DNA of 36,339 nt from Candidatus Iainarchaeum sp. (GTDB taxonomy: Archaea; B1Sed10-29; WALL01). The DNA is taken from NCBI GenBank assembly GCA_021162685.1, contig JAGGYF010000036.1, positions 1 to 36,339 of the forward strand, read 5' to 3'. A program made the translations under genes and the position numbers. Under the pieces are notes generated by a model, which worked only from the letters and a program-made list of their open reading frames with translations, ran no database searches and was not told the origin of the DNA. Shown here piece by piece: positions 15,668 to 21,243 of this stretch. Within the stretch, counting starts at the first letter, position 1. Every line of letters begins with the position of its first letter.

Positions 15668-15813
15668 TCTGGCATTCAAGTGCGGAGCACATGCTTGAGA
15701 CAGTGCATTTCTCTTGGAAATACACTCCCCTTTCGTTGATTGCCTGTACTGGAAGTAAAATTTATTTGCCACACATTTATAAACTCTTTTTTGTATAAAA
15801 TCATCGAAGCAGT
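15668..15813 (+). other. Non-coding start of accessory islet with short hairpins
   Basis: No gene seen. Inverted repeats include GTGCATTTC...GAAATACAC (15702 onward) and CAAGTGC...GCACATGCTTG. A TATA-like TGTATAAAA at about 15792-15800 leads into the interrupted ORF that follows. Confidence 0.4.
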
Positions 15814-16020
15814 ATGAAAATTAACTGAAAGCCTACTAAGAAAAGAGTCATTGTAGTGATTTTATTATTCGTCTTTCTTTTCGGTGTTCCGAAAGTTATG
15901 GAATATTTTTTAAAGTCAGAACCCTCACCTTGCCATATCGCATCCGATGTCATGATACAAGAACAGATAAAATCTTGTGAAGCCACGCCAGAGTTTTCAA
16001 GCCTATCACCTAAAACGTGA
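15814..16020 (+). pseudogene. Small secreted/membrane protein ORF interrupted by TGA at codon 5
   Basis: ATG AAA ATT AAC is followed by an in-frame TGA (15826-15828), then 63 open codons to TGA at 16018. The open part reads as a signal-anchor (KRVIVVILLFVFLFGVP) followed by a polar domain with two cysteines. A TATA-like box lies about 20 nt before the ATG. The promoter, start and signal-like sequence suggest a real gene with a nonsense mutation; initiation further in (GTG in VIVVILL) is the alternative. Not recognised. Confidence 0.4.
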
Positions 16021-16252
16021 GATATACTCTACACTACGTAGTATCTTCATGACCATAGCTGCACCATTATACGTCTTACCATCAATCGTAATAGCATATT
16101 CTATTCTCCTGTTTCCAGCAGTGATTTATGGGGATGTTCCTTCCATCATAGGCTTCTGGGCTGTGAGTATAACTTCATTTACACTATATTTTTATCTATT
16201 AGTGGTACTAGGCGAGTATGCATACGCAGTAATACGCCAGAAAAAGAGTTGA
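15977..16252 (+). CDS. Small two-helix membrane protein, unknown
   Basis: Up to 91 residues from a GTG; an internal ATG at 16049 (MTIAAPLYVL) would give 67. Two hydrophobic segments (about 30-50 and 57-82) are separated by a short GDVPSII turn, with a basic tail RQKKS. It overlaps the preceding interrupted ORF in another frame. It lies inside the islet between tRNA-Thr repeats. Function unknown; the start is uncertain. Confidence 0.5.
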   Translation: MKPRQSFQAYHLKREIYSTLRSIFMTIAAPLYVLPSIVIAYSILLFPAVIYGDVPSIIGFWAVSITSFTLYFYLLVVLGEYAYAVIRQKKS

Positions 16253-16277
16253 AGCCAAAAACCGTTTCAATTGAACA

Positions 16278-16622
16278 TTACCTTTTCTTGTACTTGAACC
16301 TTTTTTCGTAATCCTTGTGCGAGAGCCATTCAATGACAACACTGACAATGAGCACTTCGTTTGCTTTTATGGTGTAAAGGAGGCGCCAAGCGTTTGGCAA
16401 ATCGTACTTCCACAAGTTGCTGATTTTGTATTTCTTGATGTACTCTTTTGGGATGAGCTTGCTGGGGATTTGTATTCCACAGGTAGGATTTGCTTTCAAG
16501 TCGTCCATTGCCCTGTCTATGAAATGATACAATTGCCTGTCTTCGAACTTCCCTTTCTTGAGCTTGTCAAAAGCCTTCTTCAACTTTTCTTCAATAAATG
16601 CTACGTGGATTTCTCTCGTCAT
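16278..16622 (-). CDS. RelE-like toxin
   Basis: 114 residues from the ATG that overlaps the upstream stop (ATGA); the track start adds 19 residues read from inside the partner gene. The N-terminal helices HVAFIEEKLKKAFDKLKKG and DRQLYHFIDRAMDDLKANP are followed by KYKISNLWKYDLPNAWRLLYTI and IVSVVIEWLSHKDYEKRFKYKK. This is the RelE-fold order with a conserved WRLLY strand and a basic C-terminus. It probably acts on RNA, neutralised by the protein encoded upstream. It lies within the tRNA-Thr islet. Confidence 0.78.
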   Translation of the reverse strand: MTREIHVAFIEEKLKKAFDKLKKGKFEDRQLYHFIDRAMDDLKANPTCGIQIPSKLIPKEYIKKYKISNLWKYDLPNAWRLLYTIKANEVLIVSVVIEWLSHKDYEKRFKYKKR

Positions 16623-16906
16623 TTCACAATCAATCCTTTGCTCAGGAGCTTTCTCACCCCTTCTGGGTCCCAGATCCACACAATCTTTTTCTCCCTGTCG
16701 AAAATGATTTTGTTAGAATATTCCAGGTAGTCGATTATCGTGCAGTATGTCTGGTACATTGTCTTGCGGGGCAGCTTTTCCCACACCTGCTTTTTTGAGT
16801 ATTTCCCACTGTGCTTTTGTATGAATTCCTCTACCATTAAAATTGTGTCCAGGCGCGGATAGCGCAGGACATTTTCCGGCTTGAAAACTGTCATTTGAAA
16901 CCGCAT
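16619..16906 (-). CDS. Probable cognate antitoxin, winged-helix-like
   Basis: 95 residues. The central part (LDTILMVEEFIQKHSGKYSKKQVWEKLPRKTMYQTYCTIIDYLEYSNKII in pieces) reads as a winged helix, with wing IIFDREKKIVWIWDPEG and the C-terminal tail VRKLLSKGLIVK. It is coupled to the RelE-like gene by ATGA, the normal antitoxin position. The start lies 9 nt downstream of the palindrome TATATCAATTGATATA, a likely autoregulatory operator overlapping the TATA box. Antitoxin role is inferred from context. Confidence 0.7.
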   Translation of the reverse strand: MRFQMTVFKPENVLRYPRLDTILMVEEFIQKHSGKYSKKQVWEKLPRKTMYQTYCTIIDYLEYSNKIIFDREKKIVWIWDPEGVRKLLSKGLIVK

Positions 16907-16914
16907 ACACTAGT

Positions 16915-16930
16915 TATATCAATTGATATA
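16915..16930. promoter_or_regulatory. 16-bp palindrome at TA promoter
   Basis: TATATCAATTGATATA is a perfect palindrome lying just upstream of the leaderless antitoxin start and overlapping the TATA element (TTTAAATATA on the minus strand). Its position fits an operator bound by the winged-helix antitoxin. Confidence 0.5.
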
Positions 16931-16968
16931 TTTAAATGTTTTGGTGCTCCAAGTACAGTACTCTTGCT

Positions 16969-16980
16969 CCTCCCGAGGCT
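16969..16980 (+). repeat. tRNA-Thr 3'-end repeat, right copy
   Basis: CCTCCCGAGGCT, identical to the last 12 bases of tRNA-Thr(UGU) 1313 bp upstream. Confidence 0.65.
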
Positions 16981-17185
16981 CTAATTCTACGGTGCTAGAG
17001 CCTGCACCAAACTATTTATAGAACCTCAAGCAGAAGCCCAGGAGCATGGATAGAATAACAACTGGCAAAGGAAGCTTTTGGCACTCAGTTCCGCGGAAAT
17101 GACCTGCGTGTGTCCTATACTGGCCGAAAACCTTAAATAACAGTGTTACACTAATATTAACAAATTATTAATTTCGGTGTAGCAC
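16981..17185 (+). other. Inter-module spacer with gene remnant
   Basis: No full gene. It holds CTAGAGCCTGC (16995-17005; inverted copy at 19544-19554) and an apparent 5' gene stub: TATA-like TATTTATAG, GGAG, then ATG at 17046 with 18 codons (DRITTGKGSFWHSVPRK) ending within the palindromic repeat at 17089. The AbiE promoter CTTAAATAA is near 17132, and GGTG is 8 nt before the AbiEi start. Confidence 0.4.
17089..17114 (+). repeat. 26-bp direct repeat left of AbiE module
   Basis: TTCCGCGGAA then ATGACCTGCGTGTGTC. It matches TTCTGCAGAAATGACTTGTGTCTGTC at 18436-18461 in 21 of 26 positions. Both begin with a perfect palindrome, and the two differences inside it (C/G to T/A) compensate each other. 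Confidence 0.6.
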
Positions 17186-17683
17186 ATGAAGGGCCTTTCT
17201 GGAAAAGAATTAGAACTTGTTTCATTTCTCGAGCTGAAGGAAAAGTATTTTTTTACGAGGGATGATGTGAGAAGTTTCTTCAAGAATGTGAACGAGATGA
17301 ACGTGTACCTGCACAGGTTGAAGAAAAAAGGGAGAATCATGAAGCTGAACAGGACCAAGTATTTTCTCGTTCCCGTGAAGGCGTTTAAAGGCTTCTGGGC
17401 AGAGCACCCCTTTGTTATCGCGGATGAGATATTCAACGGAAAAAACTATTTCATCAGGGGATTGGCCGCAGCGCACTACTGGGGCTTGGTGGAACAAATC
17501 CCGACGCAAATAGAAGTGGCTTGCACGAACAAGCAGGGAAAGAGAAAGCTCTTTGGTTTCACGATTATTTTCAAGAGAGTGAGGCCAGCAGGCATGAAGG
17601 GTTTCGTGAAGAGAAAGATAGGGAAGCATCCTTTCAGGATAATGTCAAAAAAGAGGGTTGAGCAATGGCTGAAATCACGTTGA
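17186..17683 (+). CDS. AbiEi-like antitoxin of a type IV TA system
   Basis: 165 residues. The N-terminal winged helix (LVSFLELKEKYFFTRDDVRSFF; VYLHRLKKKGRIMKLNRTKYFLVP) is followed by the AbiEi core: HPFVIADEIFNGKNYFIRGLAAAHYWGLVEQ in pieces, TQIEVACTNKQGKRKL and FGFTIIFKRV. AbiEi proteins repress their own promoter and counteract the AbiEii nucleotidyltransferase. Overlap of 19 bp with the toxin gene and the flanking 26-bp repeats mark this as a discrete module. Confidence 0.82.
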   Translation: MKGLSGKELELVSFLELKEKYFFTRDDVRSFFKNVNEMNVYLHRLKKKGRIMKLNRTKYFLVPVKAFKGFWAEHPFVIADEIFNGKNYFIRGLAAAHYWGLVEQIPTQIEVACTNKQGKRKLFGFTIIFKRVRPAGMKGFVKRKIGKHPFRIMSKKRVEQWLKSR

Positions 17684-18426
17684 TAAGCAAGGCAGAACTA
17701 AAGCACATTGCTGGAAAAACGGGCTTCAATCTAATCTATCTGGAAAAAGACTATTTCCTAACCATACTACTGTACTTGCTTAAAGACATTGGGAGCATCT
17801 GCTTCAAAGGAGGTACTGCCTTGAACAAGATTTTCCTTGACCACACGCGCCTCAGCGAGGACCTTGATTTTGCATGTTCTGGCAACATAAAAAAAGTAAG
17901 AAAAGAAGTGCTTGAGGTTCTAAAGAAAAACAAGGATATTTTTCCAGATTATAAGTTTGAAAACCAGACAAAGGATTTTTTCCGTCTCAGAATCTTTTAC
18001 AAAAGCTATTTTTCTAAAACAAGTTATGTTGTCCTTGACGTGAACAGCAAAGCATCCATCCACAAGAAACCAGAAGCGAAAACAATACCTCATTTTTATG
18101 ATGGAATTCCTCCATTCAAAATAAAGACATTAGCACTTGAAGAACTGGCAGCAGAAAAAACAAGGGCACTGATAACTCGAAACCAACCTCGAGATTATTA
18201 TGATGTTTACATGATTCTACGAAATAAACATAAAATAAACAAAACCCTCCTAAGAAAAAAGCTGTCCGAAGCAGGCGAACAATTTGACGTAAATAGGATA
18301 TTCAAGAACGCTAGAAAGATTTACTCGAAGTGGGATGAAGAGATAAGCCAGCTAACAAACAAGCCAGTTGCTTATGCCTCTGTAATCAAGGCACTCCAAA
18401 AAGAGTTCGGCTACAAGAGCAAGTAA
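17665..18426 (+). CDS. AbiEii/AbiGii nucleotidyltransferase toxin
   Basis: 253 residues. The catalytic region CFKGGTALNKIFLDHTRLSEDLDFAC (quoted in part: GGTALNKI, SEDLDF) at about 47-72 holds the GG[ST] and DxD-type motifs. VVLDVNSKA and LALEELAAEKTRALITRNQPRDYYDVYMI match the rest of the AbiEii family. It acts as a nucleotidyltransferase toxin, in known members causing abortive infection, probably by modifying tRNA or other RNA. Paired with AbiEi upstream. Confidence 0.88.
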   Translation: MAEITLISKAELKHIAGKTGFNLIYLEKDYFLTILLYLLKDIGSICFKGGTALNKIFLDHTRLSEDLDFACSGNIKKVRKEVLEVLKKNKDIFPDYKFENQTKDFFRLRIFYKSYFSKTSYVVLDVNSKASIHKKPEAKTIPHFYDGIPPFKIKTLALEELAAEKTRALITRNQPRDYYDVYMILRNKHKINKTLLRKKLSEAGEQFDVNRIFKNARKIYSKWDEEISQLTNKPVAYASVIKALQKEFGYKSK

Positions 18427-18435
18427 CCACCTCAT

Positions 18436-18461
18436 TTCTGCAGAAATGACTTGTGTCTGTC
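18436..18461 (+). repeat. 26-bp direct repeat right of AbiE module
   Basis: Right partner of 17089-17114, starting 10 bp after the AbiEii stop codon. Confidence 0.6.
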
Positions 18462-18475
18462 GTTTTTCAGCCACA

Positions 18476-18491
18476 GCTCAAAGCCGTATGG
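18476..18491 (+). repeat. Direct repeat left of MNT/HEPN module
   Basis: GCTCAAAGCCGTATGG recurs as GCTCTAGAGCCGTATGG at 19548-19564. The pair brackets the MNT-HEPN genes. Confidence 0.5.
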
Positions 18492-18508
18492 CTTGTTTCT
18501 CCCAAGAC

Positions 18509-18949
18509 CTATTCTATAATTTTTTCGATTTCTCTGATGAATCCTTCGGCAAATTCTAATGCTTCCTCGGCCTCTATCTTTGTTGCAGAATATCTCACAT
18601 CGTAAAGCACGCCATGCCTTGATGTCCTGTATCTGTCCAGCAGAGCAATTAGCTCACTGGGAATTTCGGGATGCTTTGCTTCTAGGTATCTAATCACGCA
18701 CTCATGACTTTTTTCGCGGTAACCATCTCTAAAAAGAACCGCACGCGCGGCGTTGAACGCGGCAGAATAAGACATAACCAAAGCAGAATCAAAAGAGCTA
18801 TTTTCAAAATTACTTTTCGCTTGTGCCAATAGGTTATCTGCCTTTTCCATGCTTTCCTTCACAAGCGTTTCAGCATAAGGAGACCTTTGGATGTACCCTT
18901 TCCTAAAGCACTCTTCCAGATTAAGCAATTGCCTCACCCCACAAAACAA
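18509..18949 (-). CDS. HEPN-domain toxin
   Basis: 146 residues, all-helical HEPN fold. Helix pair: LVKESMEKADNLLAQAKSNF and FDSALVMSYSAAFNAARAVLF. GYREKSHECVIRYL follows, then LLDRYRTSRHGVLYDV, which contains the Rx4-6H motif of catalytic HEPN RNases. C-terminal helix AEEALEFAEGFIREIEKII. It forms the toxin of an MNT-HEPN pair. It overlaps the nucleotidyltransferase gene by 29 bp. The ATG is used here; a GTG 12 bp in is possible. Confidence 0.85.
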   Translation of the reverse strand: MFCGVRQLLNLEECFRKGYIQRSPYAETLVKESMEKADNLLAQAKSNFENSSFDSALVMSYSAAFNAARAVLFRDGYREKSHECVIRYLEAKHPEIPSELIALLDRYRTSRHGVLYDVRYSATKIEAEEALEFAEGFIREIEKIIE

Positions 18950-19469
18950 AAGAGTTATATAAAGAGTAATAAAAGGGGTTTCCTCGCTTGCACAAGTCCT
19001 CTACTTGCTCCTTGCCCAAAGCAGTTAACTGCACGTTCACCCCAAGTTTCTCGGATATCTCCTTCTGGGCTTTTGCAACCCTCACAGCTTCAGGCCTCTT
19101 CTTGACCTTAACCCACAGATCTAGGTCGCTCCTTTCATGATTGGTTCCAGTAAGCCAGCTACCATAAACTCCGATACCTATAGCTTCGGGGATATGCTTT
19201 TTTATTGACTCAATTACCTTACGCTCTAGCAAGCTGTTTATGTTAAAATATATTTTGAGAAGTCGCACATTGGGGTTGGTTAACGAAATGCTATTTCTTT
19301 CAATAACTCTTTGTTTTCTTAAAAGCTTGAGAAATTGAGAAACAAATCCCGGACTAACGTTGTTCTCTTTTGCTATTGCCCTTACTCCAAGCAGTGTTCC
19401 TGGTTCTGATACTAAGTACTTCAACACTCTTACTTTCTTAGGTGAGGAGAATATTGACTCTGTTTTCAT
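18921..19469 (-). CDS. MNT-type nucleotidyltransferase antitoxin with N-terminal HTH
   Basis: 182 residues. Residues about 10-65 form a winged helix (VLKYLVSEPGTLLGVRAIAKENNVSPGFVSQFL in pieces). About 100-180 is a minimal nucleotidyltransferase with GVYGSWLTGTNHERSDLDLWV (GSx10DxD). MNT antitoxins of this kind inactivate the HEPN partner by AMPylation. I start at the ATG about 25 nt after TTTATATA, which lies between two AAACRTATCGTTT sites. The added HTH suggests self-repression through those sites. Confidence 0.85.
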   Translation of the reverse strand: MKTESIFSSPKKVRVLKYLVSEPGTLLGVRAIAKENNVSPGFVSQFLKLLRKQRVIERNSISLTNPNVRLLKIYFNINSLLERKVIESIKKHIPEAIGIGVYGSWLTGTNHERSDLDLWVKVKKRPEAVRVAKAQKEISEKLGVNVQLTALGKEQVEDLCKRGNPFYYSLYNSFVLWGEAIA

Positions 19470-19474
19470 ATTGT

Positions 19475-19509
19475 AAACGTATCGTTTGTGATATATAAAC
19501 ATATCGTTT
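19475..19509. promoter_or_regulatory. Tandem operators at MNT/HEPN promoter
   Basis: AAACGTATCGTTT (19475-19487) and AAACATATCGTTT (19497-19509) are near-palindromes spaced 22 bp apart, about two helical turns, on either side of the minus-strand TATA box. They are the probable sites for the HTH domain of the MNT protein. Confidence 0.55.
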
Positions 19510-19547
19510 TCTTATTATAAACACATACTAACAGTGTCTCTTTGCAG

Positions 19548-19564
19548 GCTCTAGAGCCGTATGG
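19548..19564 (+). repeat. Direct repeat right of MNT/HEPN module
   Basis: GCTCTAGAGCCGTATGG, partner of 18476-18491. It contains the palindrome GGCTCTAGAGCC and overlaps GCAGGCTCTAG, the inverted copy of 16995-17005. Confidence 0.5.
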
Positions 19565-19588
19565 GCAGTTATCATAGGTGTTCCAGCC

Positions 19589-20332
19589 TCAAAAAAACAG
19601 CATCTTCACTCCTGAAGCAATAACGAACAGGGCAAACAATCGTTTCACCCATAGGTCTCCTTTCTTTAATGCAACATGAGCGCCGATATAGCCACCAATT
19701 GCCATGCCCACAAGTAAGATTATCCCCACAGCATAGTTGATGATTCCATTCATAGCAAAGATCACCAGTGAAGCTAAGGAGAGGACAAACCAAGGTATGA
19801 TGTTTGTCGCAAGCACTTCAATCATTGTAAACCCAAGGAAATAGGTAAGTGTGTAAAAGATTAATGGTCCTGTTCCTTGACCAAAAAATCCACCGAATAT
19901 CATAATCAGGAAATAGATGAACAAACCTAATACTGACTTTGATTTGGTTGTTTTATTTCGTTTGATACCTATGTTTTGCTTCAGAAATGCAAATGGTAAA
20001 AGGGCAAGTAGAAAAAATCCTACTGCCCTTTGCAAAAGATTGGAATCTATGTTTAACAAAATGTTCGCACCGATTAAAGAACCAATCAAGCTGATTATTG
20101 AGAGGATAGCGACATATTCCCAAATGATTTTCTTGGCTTTATGGAACTTGAACAATGCAGTAGATGTTTGGCCAATTGTTCCAAATCTGTCTGTTGCTAT
20201 GGCAACCTGTGGAGGAAAACCAAGAAACATAAGTGCAGGTATAGAAATCAGACCACCTGCTCCAAGCACTGAATCAAAAAAGCCTGCGGTCATGCCTATA
20301 AACAGTGTGGACAGCAATACTACAAATTCCAT
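19589..20332 (-). CDS. TauE/SafE-family anion/sulfonate exporter
   Basis: 247 residues with about eight membrane helices in two repeats. The first repeat begins FIGMTAGFFDSVLGAGGLISIPALMFLG (in part GAGGLISIP). The second has GGFFGQGTGPLIFYTLTYFLGF (in part GGFFGQGTGP). These Gly-rich helices define the TauE/SafE (DUF81) family, proposed to move sulfite, sulfoacetate or related anions. The substrate is unknown. Its promoter shares an AT-rich core (20354-20368) with the divergent small ORF. Confidence 0.88.
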   Translation of the reverse strand: MEFVVLLSTLFIGMTAGFFDSVLGAGGLISIPALMFLGFPPQVAIATDRFGTIGQTSTALFKFHKAKKIIWEYVAILSIISLIGSLIGANILLNIDSNLLQRAVGFFLLALLPFAFLKQNIGIKRNKTTKSKSVLGLFIYFLIMIFGGFFGQGTGPLIFYTLTYFLGFTMIEVLATNIIPWFVLSLASLVIFAMNGIINYAVGIILLVGMAIGGYIGAHVALKKGDLWVKRLFALFVIASGVKMLFF

Positions 20333-20384
20333 TGGATAAATTTCTCTGCTGGGTTTTTTAATATTTTATGCTGTAATTACGGGT

Positions 20385-20480
20385 ATGGTCTCGCTACTCC
20401 AGTTATTCAGCATAATTGCTTGTATAATTGCTTTTGTTGCGAGTATAATGGTGTTATATCTAACCAGAAGGAATAGATAG
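20385..20480 (+). CDS. 31-residue single-helix membrane peptide (below ORF-track size)
   Basis: ATG to TAG gives 31 residues: one hydrophobic helix (LLQLFSIIACIIAFVASIMVLYL in pieces) followed by the basic end TRRNR. This fits a small inner-membrane peptide with the positive-inside tail. TTTTTTAATATTTTA lies about 24 nt upstream, giving a leaderless start, and the same core can serve the divergent TauE gene. No homology is known to me. It could be a regulator or subunit of a membrane complex, or chance. Confidence 0.45.
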   Translation: MVSLLQLFSIIACIIAFVASIMVLYLTRRNR

Positions 20481-20512
20481 TTTAATATACCCCAACATTC
20501 AAAAATCCACTA

Positions 20513-20535
20513 CAAAACACTAATTCTGTGTTTTG
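20513..20535 (+). promoter_or_regulatory. Inverted repeat at the 5' end of the OB-fold mRNA
   Basis: CAAAACAC-TAATTCT-GTGTTTTG, an 8-bp perfect stem, begins about 27 nt after TTTAATATA (20481-20489). It would form a hairpin at the very 5' end of the transcript or act as an operator. It ends 24 nt before the start codon. Confidence 0.45.
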
Positions 20536-20559
20536 TTAAAAATAAAGAGAGTGAATAAA

Positions 20560-20988
20560 ATGCAAACAGATATAGCTGACCTCAAACCAAGAGGTCGTGA
20601 ATTAGATGTAACCTTTAAGGTTATTGAGAAAACAGATGAGAGAGAAGTAACATCAAAGAGTGATGGAAGCAAGCATAAAGTAGCAGAAGTAAGAGTTGGA
20701 GATGCAACAGGAACTGTGCTTATGACACTATGGGATGATGCAATTGATTTAGTGGAAGAAGGCAAAACGTACGAGCTGAAAAATGGCTACACATCTCTGT
20801 TCAACAACACGATACGATTGAACGTTGGTAGGAATGGAGAGCTAGTTGAGAAGGAAGAGGAGATAGAACCAAATACAGAGAATGATGTTTCCCAGAAGGT
20901 GTACGAAAGAGAGTTCAGACCAAGAAGATTTGAAGGTGGGAGCAGAAGAAGGTTTGATAGAGGACGAGAAAGGAGAAAACGCTGGTAG
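20560..20988 (+). CDS. Single-OB-fold nucleic-acid-binding protein (SSB/RPA-like)
   Basis: 142 residues from the ATG after GAGAGTGAATAAA; the track start is 9 codons upstream. One OB fold (about 5-95): DIADLKPRGRELDVTFKVIEK, AEVRVGDATGTVLMTLWDDAI and LKNGYTSLFNNTIRLNVGR. This is the RPA/SOSS-B-like pattern. The C-terminal tail is rich in Arg and Gly (RPRRFEGGSRRRFDRGRERRKRW in pieces), unusual for DNA SSBs, whose tails are acidic; it suggests RNA binding or condensation. It probably binds single strands. Confidence 0.82.
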   Translation: MQTDIADLKPRGRELDVTFKVIEKTDEREVTSKSDGSKHKVAEVRVGDATGTVLMTLWDDAIDLVEEGKTYELKNGYTSLFNNTIRLNVGRNGELVEKEEEIEPNTENDVSQKVYEREFRPRRFEGGSRRRFDRGRERRKRW

Positions 20989-21005
20989 ATTGCCAGCACC
21001 TATTT

Positions 21006-21191
21006 CTATTTTTTCATAAGCTTAGTGTAAGCTCTGTTCAGTAATTCTTCATGTGCTTTCTCGTCAGCGATTGTGAGTTTCAGCAGTTCAAGAATTTCTG
21101 GGTCTTGTATACGCTTCACATATGACATATAGAAATCTATTAGGTGTTTTTCTCTCTCCATATCTGATTTTAGTATTTGTTCAATATCCAT
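21006..21191 (-). CDS. Half-ferritin-like helical-hairpin protein
   Basis: 61 residues, two predicted helices: ILKSDMEREKHLIDFYMSYVKR and EILELLKLTIADEKAHEELLNRAYTKL. Helix 2 carries ADEKAH, an ExxH-like metal ligand motif of the ferritin/rubrerythrin superfamily, and helix 1 has EREKH. A single pair would have to dimerise to make a four-helix metal site. GGTG lies 8 nt before the start. It is a complete small ORF, not a fragment with neighbouring remnants. Metal binding is inferred. Confidence 0.65.
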   Translation of the reverse strand: MDIEQILKSDMEREKHLIDFYMSYVKRIQDPEILELLKLTIADEKAHEELLNRAYTKLMKK

Positions 21192-21243
21192 ATATGCACC
21201 CCACCTACACTGTTTTTATAGGAAAGGTTCCCATAAAAAACCT

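Noticed and set aside
15801-15986. 61-residue minus-strand ORF
   Set aside because: It overlaps the signal-bearing plus-strand frame and has no start signal or recognisable feature.
18482-18491. Group II intron domain 5 (AGCCGTAT)
   Set aside because: Only eight bases match; no hairpin with the catalytic triad and no reverse transcriptase nearby.
15668-19588. Provirus or integrative element with tyrosine recombinase
   Set aside because: No integrase, capsid, replication or conjugation gene is visible; only TA modules and small ORFs.
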